From Anthonomus grandis grandis (taxonomy: Eukaryota > Arthropoda > Insecta > Coleoptera > Curculionidae), in NCBI RefSeq assembly GCF_022605725.1, contig NC_065558.1, forward strand, positions 5,766,001 through 5,830,000: a stretch of 64,000 bases of DNA, given 5' to 3'. The notes beneath the pieces are model-generated. The model ran no database searches. It was not told where the DNA came from and saw nothing but the letters and a program-made list of their open reading frames with translations. Below are positions 36,339 to 49,320 of the stretch, in pieces. Position numbers and translations under genes: made by a program. The number at the start of each line of letters is the position of its first letter. The first letter of the stretch is position 1.

Positions 36339-39300
36339 ATGACCGAAGTGAGAAAACGCCGCGAATCGGACGGTAAACCGTTGGAATCCGCAGAATCTGA
36401 CCACGTAAGTCGATATTTTTTGCAAGAATTTCTGCTTGATTTGTTTTCTAGCTGTCTTTTTTTGTATAAATAAACAATATCCTGGAATGATGACTAACCT
36501 TCTAGAGCTACACGGTTTCATAAAACCACTAAAATTGGCATGATTGGTACAAATCCTATAACTGTTTTGTCAAAAAAAAAGAATTATTGTTATTACTTCA
36601 TGATTTTAAGCATAACAGTCATGCAAAAACATAAAAAATAAATTAAATAACAGTGTTGTACATTCTTTTTATAGACCATAGGGTTTTATTTTAAAAATAA
36701 CTTCTCAGTGGGATTTGTGTTGGCTCCCCATGACCGACCCTGATAATTACATTAGTGCCAGTTAAGTAATTAATCCCCTCTAAATAACAACAGGAGAAAA
36801 ACCCATTAATTCCATAAGAGTAACATGCTTGCTCATAAATTGATATTCAATACAATATTAACTACCTTTGAAATTCCAACAATTAAAATGCAATTGTAGA
36901 AAAAATTCTATGTTAGAAGTTTCTTTCTTATATACGCAAGGAACAAAATACAAATCAATAAATTTTATCCTGATTGACATGAACAGGAATCTTTAATGTT
37001 ATAGCAAAAAAAACACACAATCCACCATATACTTAGTCTAATTATGGTAATAAATATTACGGGGATTGAAATTCTAGACAACCTTCGATTAGTAACTTCC
37101 TTGTTGGGAAATAGGAAATTATTGTTTTTTTTCAGGTTTTGAATTTGTTAGATGTAGAGGCAAGTTCACTGTATCAAATTTATATGTTCAGATATGCAAA
37201 TATAGTTGACGCCAGACATAATTTACTTTTCTTTAAGCCATTTGTTATAATGTTCCAGGTTGTTCAAACATACTTTGTGCCTGTGTACCGGACAGTATAG
37301 GTAATTCCTTCAAAATAAAAAAATAAACAATGCAAAATTAGTAATTTATTTGTTATGTACATATAAACACACTTATTATCAATCATACAAAAAAAACCTT
37401 GTTGATGAAAGTACTATGCACCTCATTAGTTTAATTATGTTACAATAGGTACAAGGTTTTATCTTTCTATAGTCACAATTAATGCATTATACATTCGAGA
37501 TAATGCACTTTTTAAATTGTTGTTTTTTTCTTTTATATTTTTCTATATCTATGTATATCAATTAGTGTTCATGTACTGCTATTCCAAACATTTATGCTAT
37601 TTAGTCTAGGGATCACTCTCTTGATCAACATTAATAATTATTAAAAGTAATAATGGTGTTTTTCCACCATCAGACTATAGCTGGAATTCCAACTCATATT
37701 TCACAATTCTTACCATAATTTCTAAAAGATAATAAAGGAATATATAGAGTTGTATCGAACCTTTCAAGAATATCTTGTAGTCTTAAAAATGTCCTGCAAT
37801 ATCACAGAAGAAAGTTCATCAAAATAAATATGAATATTCCTGGCATATCTTCAATGATTGGTTCTTTGGAGTACTTTGGGATTTACATGAATACAAATAT
37901 GACATTTAAGAAATTATGGGCATTTTAATGTATTGTGACCTCTTGCAGCCATTATACCATTTAAAAAATAGCTGAACTCTGGCATGTTTCCTAAGGTTTG
38001 GAAATTGTCATATGTGTGTCCAATTTTTAAATCTGATGCAAAGTATAATAATATAAACTACAGATCAAATTATAATCTTATCAGCTATACCAAAACTGTT
38101 TGAACACTGTATTGAAAAAATTTGGGATGAAGTAAATGTAATAAAAAAATTACTACCTTACAGCACAGGATTTATTTCTGGTCAATCTGTAAACACTAAT
38201 TCCCATTTATCAATTTTCTTAGTCAATGTTTATAAATGGCATGAAGATACATGCAATTTACACAGACCTCAGTAAGGCGTTTGATAAAGTCAGTCATGAA
38301 ATATATACATATAAAGTCTTATTTATCTAACAGAAAACAGCAGGTGAAGTTAAATGGTTTTTTTATCTAAAAATTTCAGGGTAACTTCTAGTCTCCCCCA
38401 GGGATCACATGTGGGACATTTTTGTTTTGTCTATTCATAATTGCCCTAGTATTGACATGAAACTTTATCAACAAATAAATGCCAATTATATTGCAAACAG
38501 ATATTTTCAATTGGTGTCTTACAAATAACATGTCTCTTAACATATCCAAATATTGCTTTATCAAATTAATTGAACCAGTATACCTGTTCAATATCAAATT
38601 AATAATTTCTGACATATTTGCAATCAAAGATCTTGATGTTTACTTAAATACTAAGCTTACATTTTCAGAACAGTAATAAATAGAATGTTGGTATTTATTA
38701 AAAGAGGTAGTCAACAATTTAAAAATATACTTGCTGTAAAAACTTGGTACATATTTCTGATCAGATTTATATTAAATGTCTGAAACATTATTTGGTCACC
38801 ATATTATCAGGGACATGCAAACTATTTAGAGATGGTACAACACAAGTCTATTAAATATGTTAGCTACACATTGTTATGCCAAGGTATTTCACTTAATGTT
38901 GAGCAAACTATGTCAAATCTTAATATACCTGTAAAAATTAGGTATTTTAAAATTAAACTTATGTTAGTATAGACGATGCAATTCATTCAGCAAGCTCCAC
39001 CATGTATACAGCAAGAGATTGAGATTACTATGAAACAATAATGTTTACAATTTACTGTATTGACCCATCTAATATCGAGCAGACAAACTCTGATATATAT
39101 ATCATAAAACTCTAGCAATAAAGTTATACAATAATGACATAAAATATTACTCACATGTCAACATGACTTACTTGTGCACAAAACAGTCACAACCAATCAC
39201 TAGAATGCGCTAATCCACCTAATAGACAAACACCATCACCACTCTATATACATGGTTCTTTATGAGCCGAAGTGCTAGCCACTCACTGCCTCTTTTACTT

Positions 39301-42300
39301 GTTGGGTCTTCTCAATTCCTGCTTATATAATTTATGTTTAGTGTATAGATTTTCAAGGATGTAAGATAACTCTCGGGCAGTTGCACCTTAAATAAATACA
39401 GGGTATCATAAAATATATGTTTATTAAATATATTAAATTATCTGAGCTTAGTAAAAGAAGAGAATACTTTACTAATATGATATCTGTTTTGCTTTTGATG
39501 TTTTCAATGGGTTTATAAAAAGCCCTGAATGATATATCCCCACTTTGATATATTTGACATAAGTAGAGCTAGGTTTAAAGCTTTAGTTCATAAGAAAATC
39601 TTAGAATAAGTACTTTAAGTAATGTTTCAACTAATTTTTAAATTAATCGCTTTAGATTGACAGCGAGGATGACAAAATCAAAACTTCAACTGACTTATCA
39701 AAAACCATCCCGACAGGAACCGACAAAGCCCCGGGACTCCTCGAATGGCTCGTCAAGGGACTTCCGGATAAATGGAGAAATTGGGCAGTACGAGCCATTT
39801 TCAGCATGATCATGATCGTTTTTTTCTTTTTGGTGATTTATGGGGGGCCCTTGGCTTTGATGTTAACCGTACGTTGGCCATACTTAACAATTCATTTAAG
39901 AATTCTAATGATTTTTTTCCAGACATTGATCGTTCAAGTGAAATGCTTCCAGGAGATCATTAATATCGGTTACGCGGTGTACAGGATACACGGACTTCCG
40001 TGGTTCCGGTCGCTTTCTTGGTACTTCCTACTCACGTCGAATTACTTTTTTTACGGAGAAAGCCTCGTGGATTATTTTGGGGTCCTAATCAACCGAACTG
40101 TAAGTTTAATTAACCTAGAAATCTAAACACATATTGACTTGTAACGGTTGATTAAATTATAAAATTAGGCATGGCCTTGCCCCAGTTTACATTATTTTCT
40201 ATGCGTATATGCACGTTTCCTGGATATGTTTATAATCAAATAAATAAAGCTGGGGATTTGTATGTTTAAGAAAATATGTTTTTAATGAAAAAGTTACTTT
40301 TTGGGTCGTGCAAATATTTGTACTGGAGGCGGCTGATATTATAGACGTTTTTTGGCAAGGACATTTTCAAAAAGGGATTTTTTCTTGACGGAATTTTATG
40401 CAAGAAACAAAAACATAAAAGTTATAAAGCTTCTTTAAATAAATTCATCAGACATTTATTCATTGGTTATATTCAAAACTATTAAAAACGAAAGAATCAA
40501 GAAGTTGAGATTCTAAAATTGAAGACTCATAATTTTCTCTTTCCAGGAAGGTCTTCGGTTCTTAGTCGCTTACCACCGCTTCATCTCATTCAGCCTCTAC
40601 TGCATAGGCTTCGTCTGGTTCGTTTTATCCCTTGTCAAGAAATACTACATGAAACAATTCTCCCTCTTCGCTTGGACCCATGTGGCTCTGCTAATTGTTG
40701 TCACCCAATCCTACCTTATCATCAAGAACATATTCGAGGGACTAATCTGGTTTATTGTACCGGTATCCATGATCATTTGCAACGACATCATGGCGTACGT
40801 TTTTGGCTTCTTTTTCGGGAAAACTCCTTTGATCAAGTTATCGCCGAAGAAAACTTGGGAAGGGTTCATCGGTGGGGGCATATCTACGGTGTTTTTTGGA
40901 CTTGCAGTAAGTTTTCCTTCAAGAATCCGATAGTTGTTATGTGGAAGTATTAAGGAAAATTGTTTTTTGTAGATTTCTTTCGTTATGTGCCAATATCCGT
41001 ACTTCGTTTGTCCTATTGAGTACAGTGAGAGCCTGGGGAGGATGACCATGGAATGCGAACCCAGTTCCCTATTTAGGTTGCAAGCCTACAATCTGCCCAC
41101 CTGGTTGAAATGGTTGAAAATCGTGAGTAAAAGTTCATTTTATAACTTGACAATATTTATTCAAAATTACTGTTTAATATTAAAGTTTTATTTATTATAC
41201 GAAGAATTTACAATTATATGCAGAATTACAAGAAGAAAATTAACTACCTAAAATAATAGAACTGTCTAAATTGACAACTGCATGTAATGATGACTACTTG
41301 AATAACTATAATGAATGAATAACTCTTTATTGCTAATGAATGTATGGTGAATGTGGTCCGGAATTCATGATTTCATTAATTCATTTTTTGAGTTATGTAC
41401 ATTTTGATAAGGCTTCTATAAAAAAAAATCACCTCTTCACCCAAAAAAAAATTATTTCTCAACTTATTTCGAAAAACGCTGAAATAGGTGTCTAATCATT
41501 TTAATTGGCCAATTTGTACCCAAATTTTCAACAGTGTAGCTTTCTTATTTTTTGAGTTATGTACATCTTGGTAAGGTTCTTATAAAAATAATCAGCTTTT
41601 CACCAAAAAAAAAAAATTATTTCTCAACTCCTTGGACGTATTTCAAAAAACGCTGAAATAGGTGTCTAATCATTTTAATTGGCCAATATGTACCCAAATT
41701 TTCAACAGTGTAGCTTTCTTATTTTTTGAGTTATGTACATTTTGATAAGGCTCTTATAAAAAACATCACCTCTTCACCAAAAAAAAAAATAGTTCTCAAC
41801 TCCTTGGACGTATTTAAAAAAACGCTGAAATAGGTGTCTAATCATTTTAATTGGCCAATTTGTACCCAAATTTTCAACAGTGTAGCTTTCTTATTTTTTG
41901 ACTTATGTACATCTTGGTAAGGTTCTTATAAAAATAATCACCTTTTCACCAAAAAAAAATAATTTCTCAACTCCTTGGACATATTTCAAAAAACGCTGAA
42001 ATAGGTGTCTAATCATTTTAATTTGGACCATTTGTACCCACATTTTCAACAGTGTAGCTTTCTTATTTTTTGACTTATGTACATCTTGGTAAGGTTCTTA
42101 TAAAAATAATCACCTTTTCACCAAAAAAAAATAATTTCTCAACTCCTTGGACATATTTCAAAAAACGCTGAAATAGGTGTCTAATCATTTTAATTTGGAC
42201 CATTTGTACCCACATTTTCAACAGTGTAGCTTTCTTATTTTTTGAGTTATGTACATTTTCATAAGGCTCTTATAAAAAACATCACCTCTTCACCAAAAAA

Positions 42301-45300
42301 AAAATAGTTCTCAACTCCTTGGACGTATTTTAAAAAACGCTGAAATAGGTGTCTAATCATTTTAATTGAGCAAATTGCACCCAAATTTTCAATAGTGTAA
42401 CTTTCTTATTTTTCGAGTTATGTCCATCTTGGTAAGGTTCTTATAAAGAAAATACCTCTTCACCAAAAAAAAATTATTTCTCTACTCCTTGGACGTATTT
42501 CGAAAAACGCTGAAATAGGTGTCTAATTATTTTAATTGGCCAATTTGTACCCAAATTTTCAACAGTGTAGCTTTCTTATTTTTTCAGTTATATACATTTT
42601 GATAAGGCTCTTATAAAAAACATCACCTCTTCACCAAAAAAAAATTATTTCTCAACTCCTTGGACGTATTTCAAAAAACGCTGAAATAGGTGTCTAATCA
42701 TTTTAATTTGGACCATTTGTACCCACATTTTCAACAGTGTAGCTTTCTTATTTTTTGAGTTATGTACATTTTCATAAGGCTCTTATAAAAAACATCACCT
42801 CTTCACCAAAAAAAAAATAGTTCTCAACTCCTTGGACGTATTTCAAAAAACGCTGAAATAGGTGTCTAATTATTTTAATTGAGCGATTTGTACCCAAATT
42901 TTCAACAGTGTAGCTTTGTTATTTTTTGGTTTATGTACGTCTTAGTAAGGCTCTTAAAAAATCGTATTTACCTAAACATTTATTTTTCTCAACTCCTTTA
43001 ATATACTTAAAACTTAATTTATTTTAATCAAAATTCTAAAACGCCCAGTCACTGTGAAGGTGTAAACCAAAATTCTGAAATTAAAGGCAATTCGGAATTT
43101 TGAAAATTTTAAACATTTTCATAAAAATATCGAATTGCTAATAAACAAGATAAATTTTGAGGAAATTATGGCAAATTTTATTCTAAAAAAATGCAAATTT
43201 TTGAATTACTGTCAACATTTTAAAAATTTTTGAACCTTTCACTGATTTTTTGATAAAAAATTAAACAATTCGTATTTCTTTTATCGGACAAATCTTGAAA
43301 AAAATCAATAATTTTCGTGAACAAAATTACAAAAAAATCAAAATGGTGGTCATTTTAAAAGAAATTCTTCATTGTGTTTTTAAAAATCGATATTCAAAAA
43401 GCCCCTTAAGTTTCTATTTAAAAGATAAAAAAATTAAACGTAGTTTCAAGATATCATCCCAGTTTTTCCAGGAGTTTCTCATTAAATGCGAATTATTAAA
43501 AAAATAAAATAAACGGTGCATATATTGGTCTATACATTTTAAAATTGGGACAATTTTGATGAAAAAAATCAAAATAGATTTTACAGGAAATTTCAACGTT
43601 CTTCAATTAATTAATTTCAAGAGTATAAATTTAGAAAATTACTGAATATACAAGCACAATTACGAATTTACAAAAATGTCTTTATTTCTCTAAAAATTTT
43701 CAAAATCTGTTGGTATCTGAAGTGCCTGGAAGTACGAATTAATAAAAATACTCAACTGCTTGATCTTAGGAGGAAAACTTAGAAACCCATCTGCCTAGAA
43801 TTAAGAATTGAATCCAGGGCTCAATTGATTTTTGTAGCTTGGAGCACAGACACGATTGGGTAGGAAAGCAAAGGAATTTAAATTTCCTGATTTTTTATAT
43901 TTACCTGAAACACTTTAACATTTTGTTTTTGTTTTTTAGTTGGGAGTAGGCGACCAAATCCACTTATACCCCTTCATGCTGCACTCTCTCGCCCTATCAG
44001 TTTTCAGCAGCGTGATTGGTCCTTTTGGAGGATTCTTCGCTTCCGGCTTTAAAAGGGCCTTTAAAATTAAGGTAACATTTTTAACGTTTAAGTGTAACAT
44101 CAACGCAATGTATCTACAAATTTACAACAAGTAATTCGCTAGTATATAAGCTACTTGTTAATATTATATTAAAATTTAGCCCAAATAAAACTAACATTCA
44201 GACAAATACTAATATAGATGTAACACACTGACGAAATGAAATAAAAAACATTAATGGAGTTGACGGAAGTTAACCAAGCCACTCAGTATTTTATACAAAG
44301 ACTAATAAAATGTATCAAAGTTCAAAAAATTATATCTATAAAAAAGAAAAAAAACTTGGATCTCAAAAGGAATCATTACTTTAATTAAACAAAGATATAA
44401 ACTTAAAAAATATGCTGATTCATTAACTTATGACCGACTTGAAATTGCCAATACATTTATGGATAATTTTGACAATATTGGAAGGAACCTGGCTGCAAAA
44501 ATTAGTAGTAATAAATACCATTTTTCTAGCAAATTTACTTCAGCGTCTCTTATTTTCAATTCATTATCAGCAAATGAACTTGTATTTGTTATAAAATTTT
44601 TTTTACAGAATAACTTGTCAGCCGATGAAGACTACATGTCAGCCAAGGTTTATTTTATTTTATACTTTTACAAGCACTAGACAGATAAATGTTTGAGCCT
44701 AACCCAACTAGCATTTATAGTGGGCAGGAACGATATTGCCACTCTAAAAGAAACTATAGAGGGGACGGCGACCTTAGGCGGCCACATCCCATATTTGTAA
44801 GATGCTACGAGGCTGCGACTAAAATGGGGAATGATTTTAGATAGCTGGGTAGTGTTTTGGGTAGTTTTTGCCCCTAAGGCATTTACTCTGTTGTGCTACT
44901 ATAAAGTAGATAATTTCGTCCCAGATACGTAGATGCCACGATTGCTGCCTAGTTAGTGCGTGGTCACAAGTTCGTGGCAAACTAATGCTTTTTCGAACGT
45001 CTTCACCAGCGCCACCATTATGAAATTGTAAGATTGTTTTAAAATGGCATGATGACAAACGAATCATAAACAGCCATTTTACTTATATTATGATTTTTCA
45101 TAATATTGATTTGAGTTTTTCTTAGGAATATGAAAGTAAATTTATCGACGCAATTGAGTTTACTGGTTAAAACTATAGGTTTATATTAAAATAATTTAAA
45201 GCGCCGCACCAACTATCTGAATTTACCTTTTTATTTATGTTAAAAAATTATATAATATTACGAATTTTTTTTAATCATTGCTTCGTATCTTGCAAAAAAT

Positions 45301-48300
45301 ATGGCCGATACCATGAAAATTACTAAAAAGTTCCATACGCTACTATAAAGTGGTAAAAATTATGAATAATTAGGCGGAAACTACCCATTTGAAACCTTAA
45401 AGTATATAATTCAATAAAGTAACAGTCGTAACTACCCAGAAGTGACTATATCGAAACAGGAACTCTTTTGGAACTGTATTGCCAAGGGTTTTTAGTGACT
45501 ATAAAGTAACACTCTTCTATAAAGTTCCCCGTGCAACCAAAACGCCACCTTTCAGAAGCGCTCGCCGCAATCTCGTGGAGAGGCGCCGCGCCGCGTAATA
45601 CCTTGGCCACTATAACATCCTTATTATATATTATGCACCTAGCTACCCAGCTAGTTTTCATTGTTTATTTAAAAAATTTTAAATGTTCTTTGTGATTTTT
45701 TAAAATTGATTTATATGCCAAAGAGCAAGAATTTATTTTATTTTTTTTTAAGAATAATTATTGTTTTAGTTCCTGTTTAGTGTTAAGTGTTTATTTAGGG
45801 TAATCATAATAATAAATAAATATATATTTTTATGTACCCAAAAACAGAGTTTTCATTAGTTGTTAAAGTATGAAGCAAAGGAAAAAATACAAGCTTGTCT
45901 TTCCATTCGATTGCAAATAATTTACATTTTATTTGGTCTAAACGGTATGAACACAATGATAGTGGGATTTCATTTATTTTTATAGATTTTGGGGTGCTGA
46001 TTACGAATCCGGAATATTCCAAAAAATAATAAAATCACTTCGTTTTAAGCCCCTAAAGGGGGTAGTTTTTGGTTTTTTGCGAACGTAGCATTTCCTGTAC
46101 ATTTTACAAAAAAACCCTTATAGTAAATTAGAGATGGCTATATTTCCTACAAAAGTCCGCGACAGCATATGTCCATCACCTACCGTTTAGCGATAATGGC
46201 GCCCCAAAGTTGACTACTTTTTAAAAAACATGCTTCGGATAAACTGTTTTTCTCGTTAATGCAAATGGGAATTTTAAATAATATGTACATATTTTTTATT
46301 GAAAAGTATAAACATTTCTACATACAGGGTTACAAAATAGTTAGGGATCTTAAATATTAAATGTTGTTAAATTAATTTTACAGAAAAAAATAATAGAATA
46401 TTATTGGTATTTATCTTAGTCATGTCTTAAATTTTTGATTTTTTGCTTCACATTATACAAGTTCTTTCGGCACCACTTACAAAACTTATATAAATTCGTA
46501 TGCACAAGTTTTGTTAACAAAAACATTTTGTGCTCATAGCACTTATACTATTTGATCCCAATCAATTAAAATTTCTGGACAAAATTTTATTTTTTATTTT
46601 TGTTCTTACAAACTCATGGTGCCCAATTTTCTTAAATTCATTAACAAAAATTATCATTGATTTTTTAACCACCACTGAAACATCATCGGTCGGATAGACC
46701 AAGTATGTAGTTTCATGTCCACCGTAGTTTTTATTTAATAAAAATAATTGAGATGGTTCACTTAAATATTTATTTAGTTTTAGAGAAGTTGCACAAACGG
46801 AACAATTGAACATTTCCAAAACCTTTTTTACTAAATACTCAGCAAAATAGGTGTTAGCACAGTCTTCTAAAGAATTTGTGGAATTGGTACTTAACAGTTT
46901 GTCTACATTTATATCACAATTTTCCGAAATGTCTTCCCTCTCATATTCAAGTTCTGCTGGCATATTTGTTTGATTTTCCGCTTGGTTTTTCTTTTCATCA
47001 ATTAAAATTATCTGTTTGTCAGTGTTAATTTCACAATTAGACAGGCTTGATGGGGTAAGTAGGTCTGTAACTGTTTTAATCCTGAAAAACAAGCAGAAAG
47101 ATCTTGTTGTTGGGTTTAGGTTCCAATCCCCACGCTGCCGAGCCATTGAAAAAAAAATTTCCAGAAAATCTTGGTTTAACCGATTTGTTAATAAAAAATT
47201 GTTATTTTCTAATTTTTGATCTTCGTATAAACCTGTAATTGCATTGATTGATTGAACCACTCCATTAAAACACGGTGGTCTATTTTTTATCGTTTCCCTG
47301 ACATTTTTTTTCTTATTTAAAACTACACTTACTTTTAGCAACGATTCAAACATTTTTTCCCTTTTGTAAGATATCCAAAACCGACCAATTTTGGTCACTA
47401 ATTCCGCAACTAAATGGATTTTTTGTATATAGGCGTTTGCTGTTCAATGCGTCAAATAAATTGTTCATATTTTGTATAAAGTCTGCAGTATTAGTGCCAA
47501 TTTCTCTACTAATTAATTCCTTTCCTACGCAAGTTCTTACGGCGGCAGCCATGGTGTTAGAAAAACGTTTTTTCATATTTTCATTCATAGTCTAATTTTT
47601 TTGAAAAAATTGTCTTAATGTTAAAAAAAAGCGACACAGAATAAAAAAAATAAACACTACTATTTTAATTTAAATATCTGCAACTAAAAAAGTTTAAACT
47701 ACCATTATATACTCAAAAAACATAAAACTAATGATCGCATTGTATCAAGAGCCGATAAACACACCCCTTAGCGTTCAAGCAGAGAATAACATTAAAATTA
47801 TAAAATCCCTTCTGACGATGCAAAATAATTTTCATTCGAAATGGTCGCCCGTCTCCCCTCTGCGGCAATTAAACTTTGCAACGAAGGAAAGAGAATCTTC
47901 GTTTGGTCAACCGGCTTAAAAAGTCGGGCGACATTTCGGGCCCGCACTTTGCCTATTGGAGTATTTATCTGTTGCGTAGCTATTTAGATCTGTGCTGTCA
48001 TTTAGTGCTAGTTTTACGGACTTTTACTTTAGAGAAATTAATTCCAAGAAATGCGATTCATGATAGAGATATAAGACGTAAGGCTCATAGCACAGCTCTC
48101 TTCTCACGTAGTTATACTTTCAATGTCGTACAATTTATAATCGATTTAGACCTTGTCTTTCAATTGCAATATTTCGCTTTAAAAATGATTATAAAACTTT
48201 GTTCTTGGAGGAACAATTGCCCAACTAGCTTTTTTTCTCTGCGGATTTACAAATGTATTTAATTAGTTTTTTTTCTCTCAAGTTGTTCTTTAATTAATTT

Positions 48301-48702
48301 TTATATTGCTATTACTGCTTGTTTGTCAAAAAATGTGTAATTATTATTATTATAAGAAATAAAAGTAGCTTTAGCTAATCTTTGCCGTTTTGGGCAAATG
48401 TAATGATACCAAATTACGACACATTAATTTTTTTATTTATAACTTAATTTCCTATTAAAATATCTTTCTTACAGGACTTCGGTGACGTAATACCGGGCCA
48501 CGGGGGCATAATGGACCGTTTCGACTGTCAATTCCTCATGGCGACTTTCGTCAACGTCTACATCAGCAGTTTTATCCAGACCGACAGTCCGCAAAAGTTG
48601 CTCTCGCAGATTTCCTACTTGAAACCGGAACAGCAGCTGCAACTTTTCAGCATGTTAAAGGAGTCGCTCGAGAATCGGAACATTTTACCCGTTCGAGTTT
48701 AA
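36339..48702 (+). CDS. CdsA: CDP-diacylglycerol synthase (phosphatidate cytidylyltransferase), seven coding exons
   Basis: Integral ER enzyme that makes CDP-diacylglycerol from phosphatidic acid and CTP, the precursor of phosphatidylinositol and cardiolipin. Coding exons: 36339-36404, 39656-39868, 39923-40099, 40547-40906, 40973-41122, 43940-44071, 48475-48702. Every exon is a multiple of three, so all introns are phase 0, and the product is 441 aa, close to the usual animal length. The N-terminus is hydrophilic (MTEVRKRRESDGK). Membrane spans start with AIFSMIMIVFFFLVIYGGP. CNDIMAYVFGFFFGKTPL and SPKKTWEGFIGG are typical family blocks. The family signature begins SGFKRAFKIK at the end of exon 6 and continues DFGDVIPGHGGIMDRFD at the start of exon 7, so its Lys, Asp, His and Asp-Arg residues are all present. 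The gene looks intact. Poly(A) signals at 48817 and 48923. Introns 1, 5 and 6 hold transposon and satellite DNA. Confidence 0.97.
36405..37925. other. CdsA intron 1, first half
   Basis: AT-rich, no recognised element. Confidence 0.4.
37930..39120 (+). pseudogene. LINE reverse transcriptase relic in CdsA intron 1
   Basis: Reads PYVCPIFKSDAKYNNINYR, then TSVRRLIKSVM (motif A remnant), SYLSNRKQQVKLNG and WCLTNNMSLNISKYCFIK, and DLDVYLNTKLTFSEQ. Every block is in a different frame or interrupted. About 1.2 kb. Confidence 0.75.
39121..39655. other. CdsA intron 1, last part
   Basis: No gene. AT-rich and ending in the exon 2 acceptor. Confidence 0.4.
40100..40546. other. CdsA intron 3
   Basis: Short intron without a recognised element. 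Confidence 0.5.
41330..42990 (+). repeat. Satellite array, about 172-bp monomers (CdsA intron 5)
   Basis: ACGCTGAAATAGGTGTCTAA begins at about 41476, 41650, 41822, 41992, 42165, 42337, 42507, 42678 and 42850: nine copies spaced 170-174 bp. Other conserved phrases are CAACAGTGTAGCTTTCTTAT and TCTCAACTCCTTGGACGTA. The A-runs after CACCAAAAA vary in length. The monomers are highly alike, so the array is young or homogenised. Confidence 0.95.
43000..43939. repeat. AT-rich intron remainder with a CCAGGCAGTT-type relic
   Basis: Mostly featureless poly-A/T-rich DNA. Near 43715-43810 the phrases GTGCCTGGAAGTACGAATTA, TCAACTGCTTGATC and TCTGCCTAGAATTAAGAATT recall the CCAGGCAGTTGA family. Ends with the acceptor of exon 6. 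Confidence 0.4.
44255..44690 (+). pseudogene. LINE fragment, region between endonuclease and RT
   Basis: DNFDNIGRNLAAKI followed by SANELVFVIKFFLQNN matches the linker before the RT domain of non-LTR elements. In CdsA intron 6. Confidence 0.55.
44700..46300. other. Unassigned part of CdsA intron 6
   Basis: Not coding. TAGCTGGGTAG at 44840-44850 reappears inverted near 45646-45656, and ACTATAAAGTA/GTGG recurs at about 44898, 45343 and 45495. This suggests a decayed non-autonomous element of about 0.8 kb. Confidence 0.3.
46562..47588 (-). pseudogene. P-element/THAP9-type transposase relic in CdsA intron 6
   Basis: Two overlapping minus-strand frames (47588-47346 and 47398-46562) must be joined by a frameshift. 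The marker is LLTNRLNQDFLEIFFSMARQ followed by RGDWNLNPT, typical of the C-terminal catalytic part of P-element and THAP9 transposases. KVLEMFNCSVCATSL follows downstream. The N-terminal THAP DNA-binding finger and most of the catalytic core are absent. About 350 residues remain; inactive. Confidence 0.75.
47600..48474. other. End of CdsA intron 6
   Basis: No gene. Plus-strand frames at 47731-47919 and 47876-48262 overlap and show no known domain. May include the 5' end of the P-like element. Confidence 0.3.
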
Positions 48703-48816
48703 ATTGACGGCTATTTACACCGTTTTGTTTTTTTTTTTTATTAAGGCGTTTGGATCGTGATTCTACCGTGTATACGGGGAGCATTTGTGTTTTTTTTTAA
48801 TACATTTTTCGAACGT

Positions 48817-48928
48817 AATAAAAATGATTAGACCTGGCGTATCAATAAGCACTTTAGCGTTAAATGGAGAGAAAATGTAGCCGTTGTGTGTTTTCTTGAT
48901 TACATTCGAAACTTGCAAATTAAATAAA
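48817..48928 (+). terminator. Two candidate poly(A) signals of CdsA
   Basis: AATAAA occurs at 48817-48822 and again at 48923-48928, 115 and 221 nt after the stop codon. Either or both could be used. Confidence 0.5.
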
Positions 48929-48989
48929 CGGAAATGTAAAAGAAAACTGTATAGTCACGATCCACAATAATAATGAACGTTAATTTATT

Positions 48990-49320
48990 CTAAGGTGATT
49001 TTGAAATATCTCTATATACAGGGAGTCCCAGGGGGTGTGGGCAAACTACCAGATTTGGACAACTTACCTCTGAAATACGGCAAGTTATTTCATTTTTAGC
49101 CAGATCAGTATATCTCATCCTGCTGGAATCCACTAATACAATGTTAGCCAATTTTTTTACATCCTGTATAATAGAATTACAGCGCATGTTTCCTAGATGC
49201 TACAAATCTTATTTCAAAAAGCTCCAATATATTAACCTATTTATTTAATGAAATTGTGTGTGAATCAGAATATTGCATTGGCGTTAATATACAGGGTGTA
49301 AAAAAAGGAATCCTACTTGA
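48990..49320. repeat. Dispersed-element ends with ACAGGGTGT-type words
   Basis: TATATACAGGGAGTCCCAGG at 49014 and AATATACAGGGTGTAAAAAA at 49289 resemble the termini of insect elements that start at ACAGGGTGT. A complementary ACCCTGTACTGCAATATAT lies at about 50191. Boundaries are unresolved. Confidence 0.4.

Noticed and set aside
40519..40953. Plus-strand 144-codon frame overlapping CdsA exon 4
   Set aside because: It is the wrong frame of that exon; the CdsA frame has the conserved family motifs and correct splice phases.
40711..41049. Minus-strand 112-codon frame
   Set aside because: Antisense shadow of CdsA exons 4-5.
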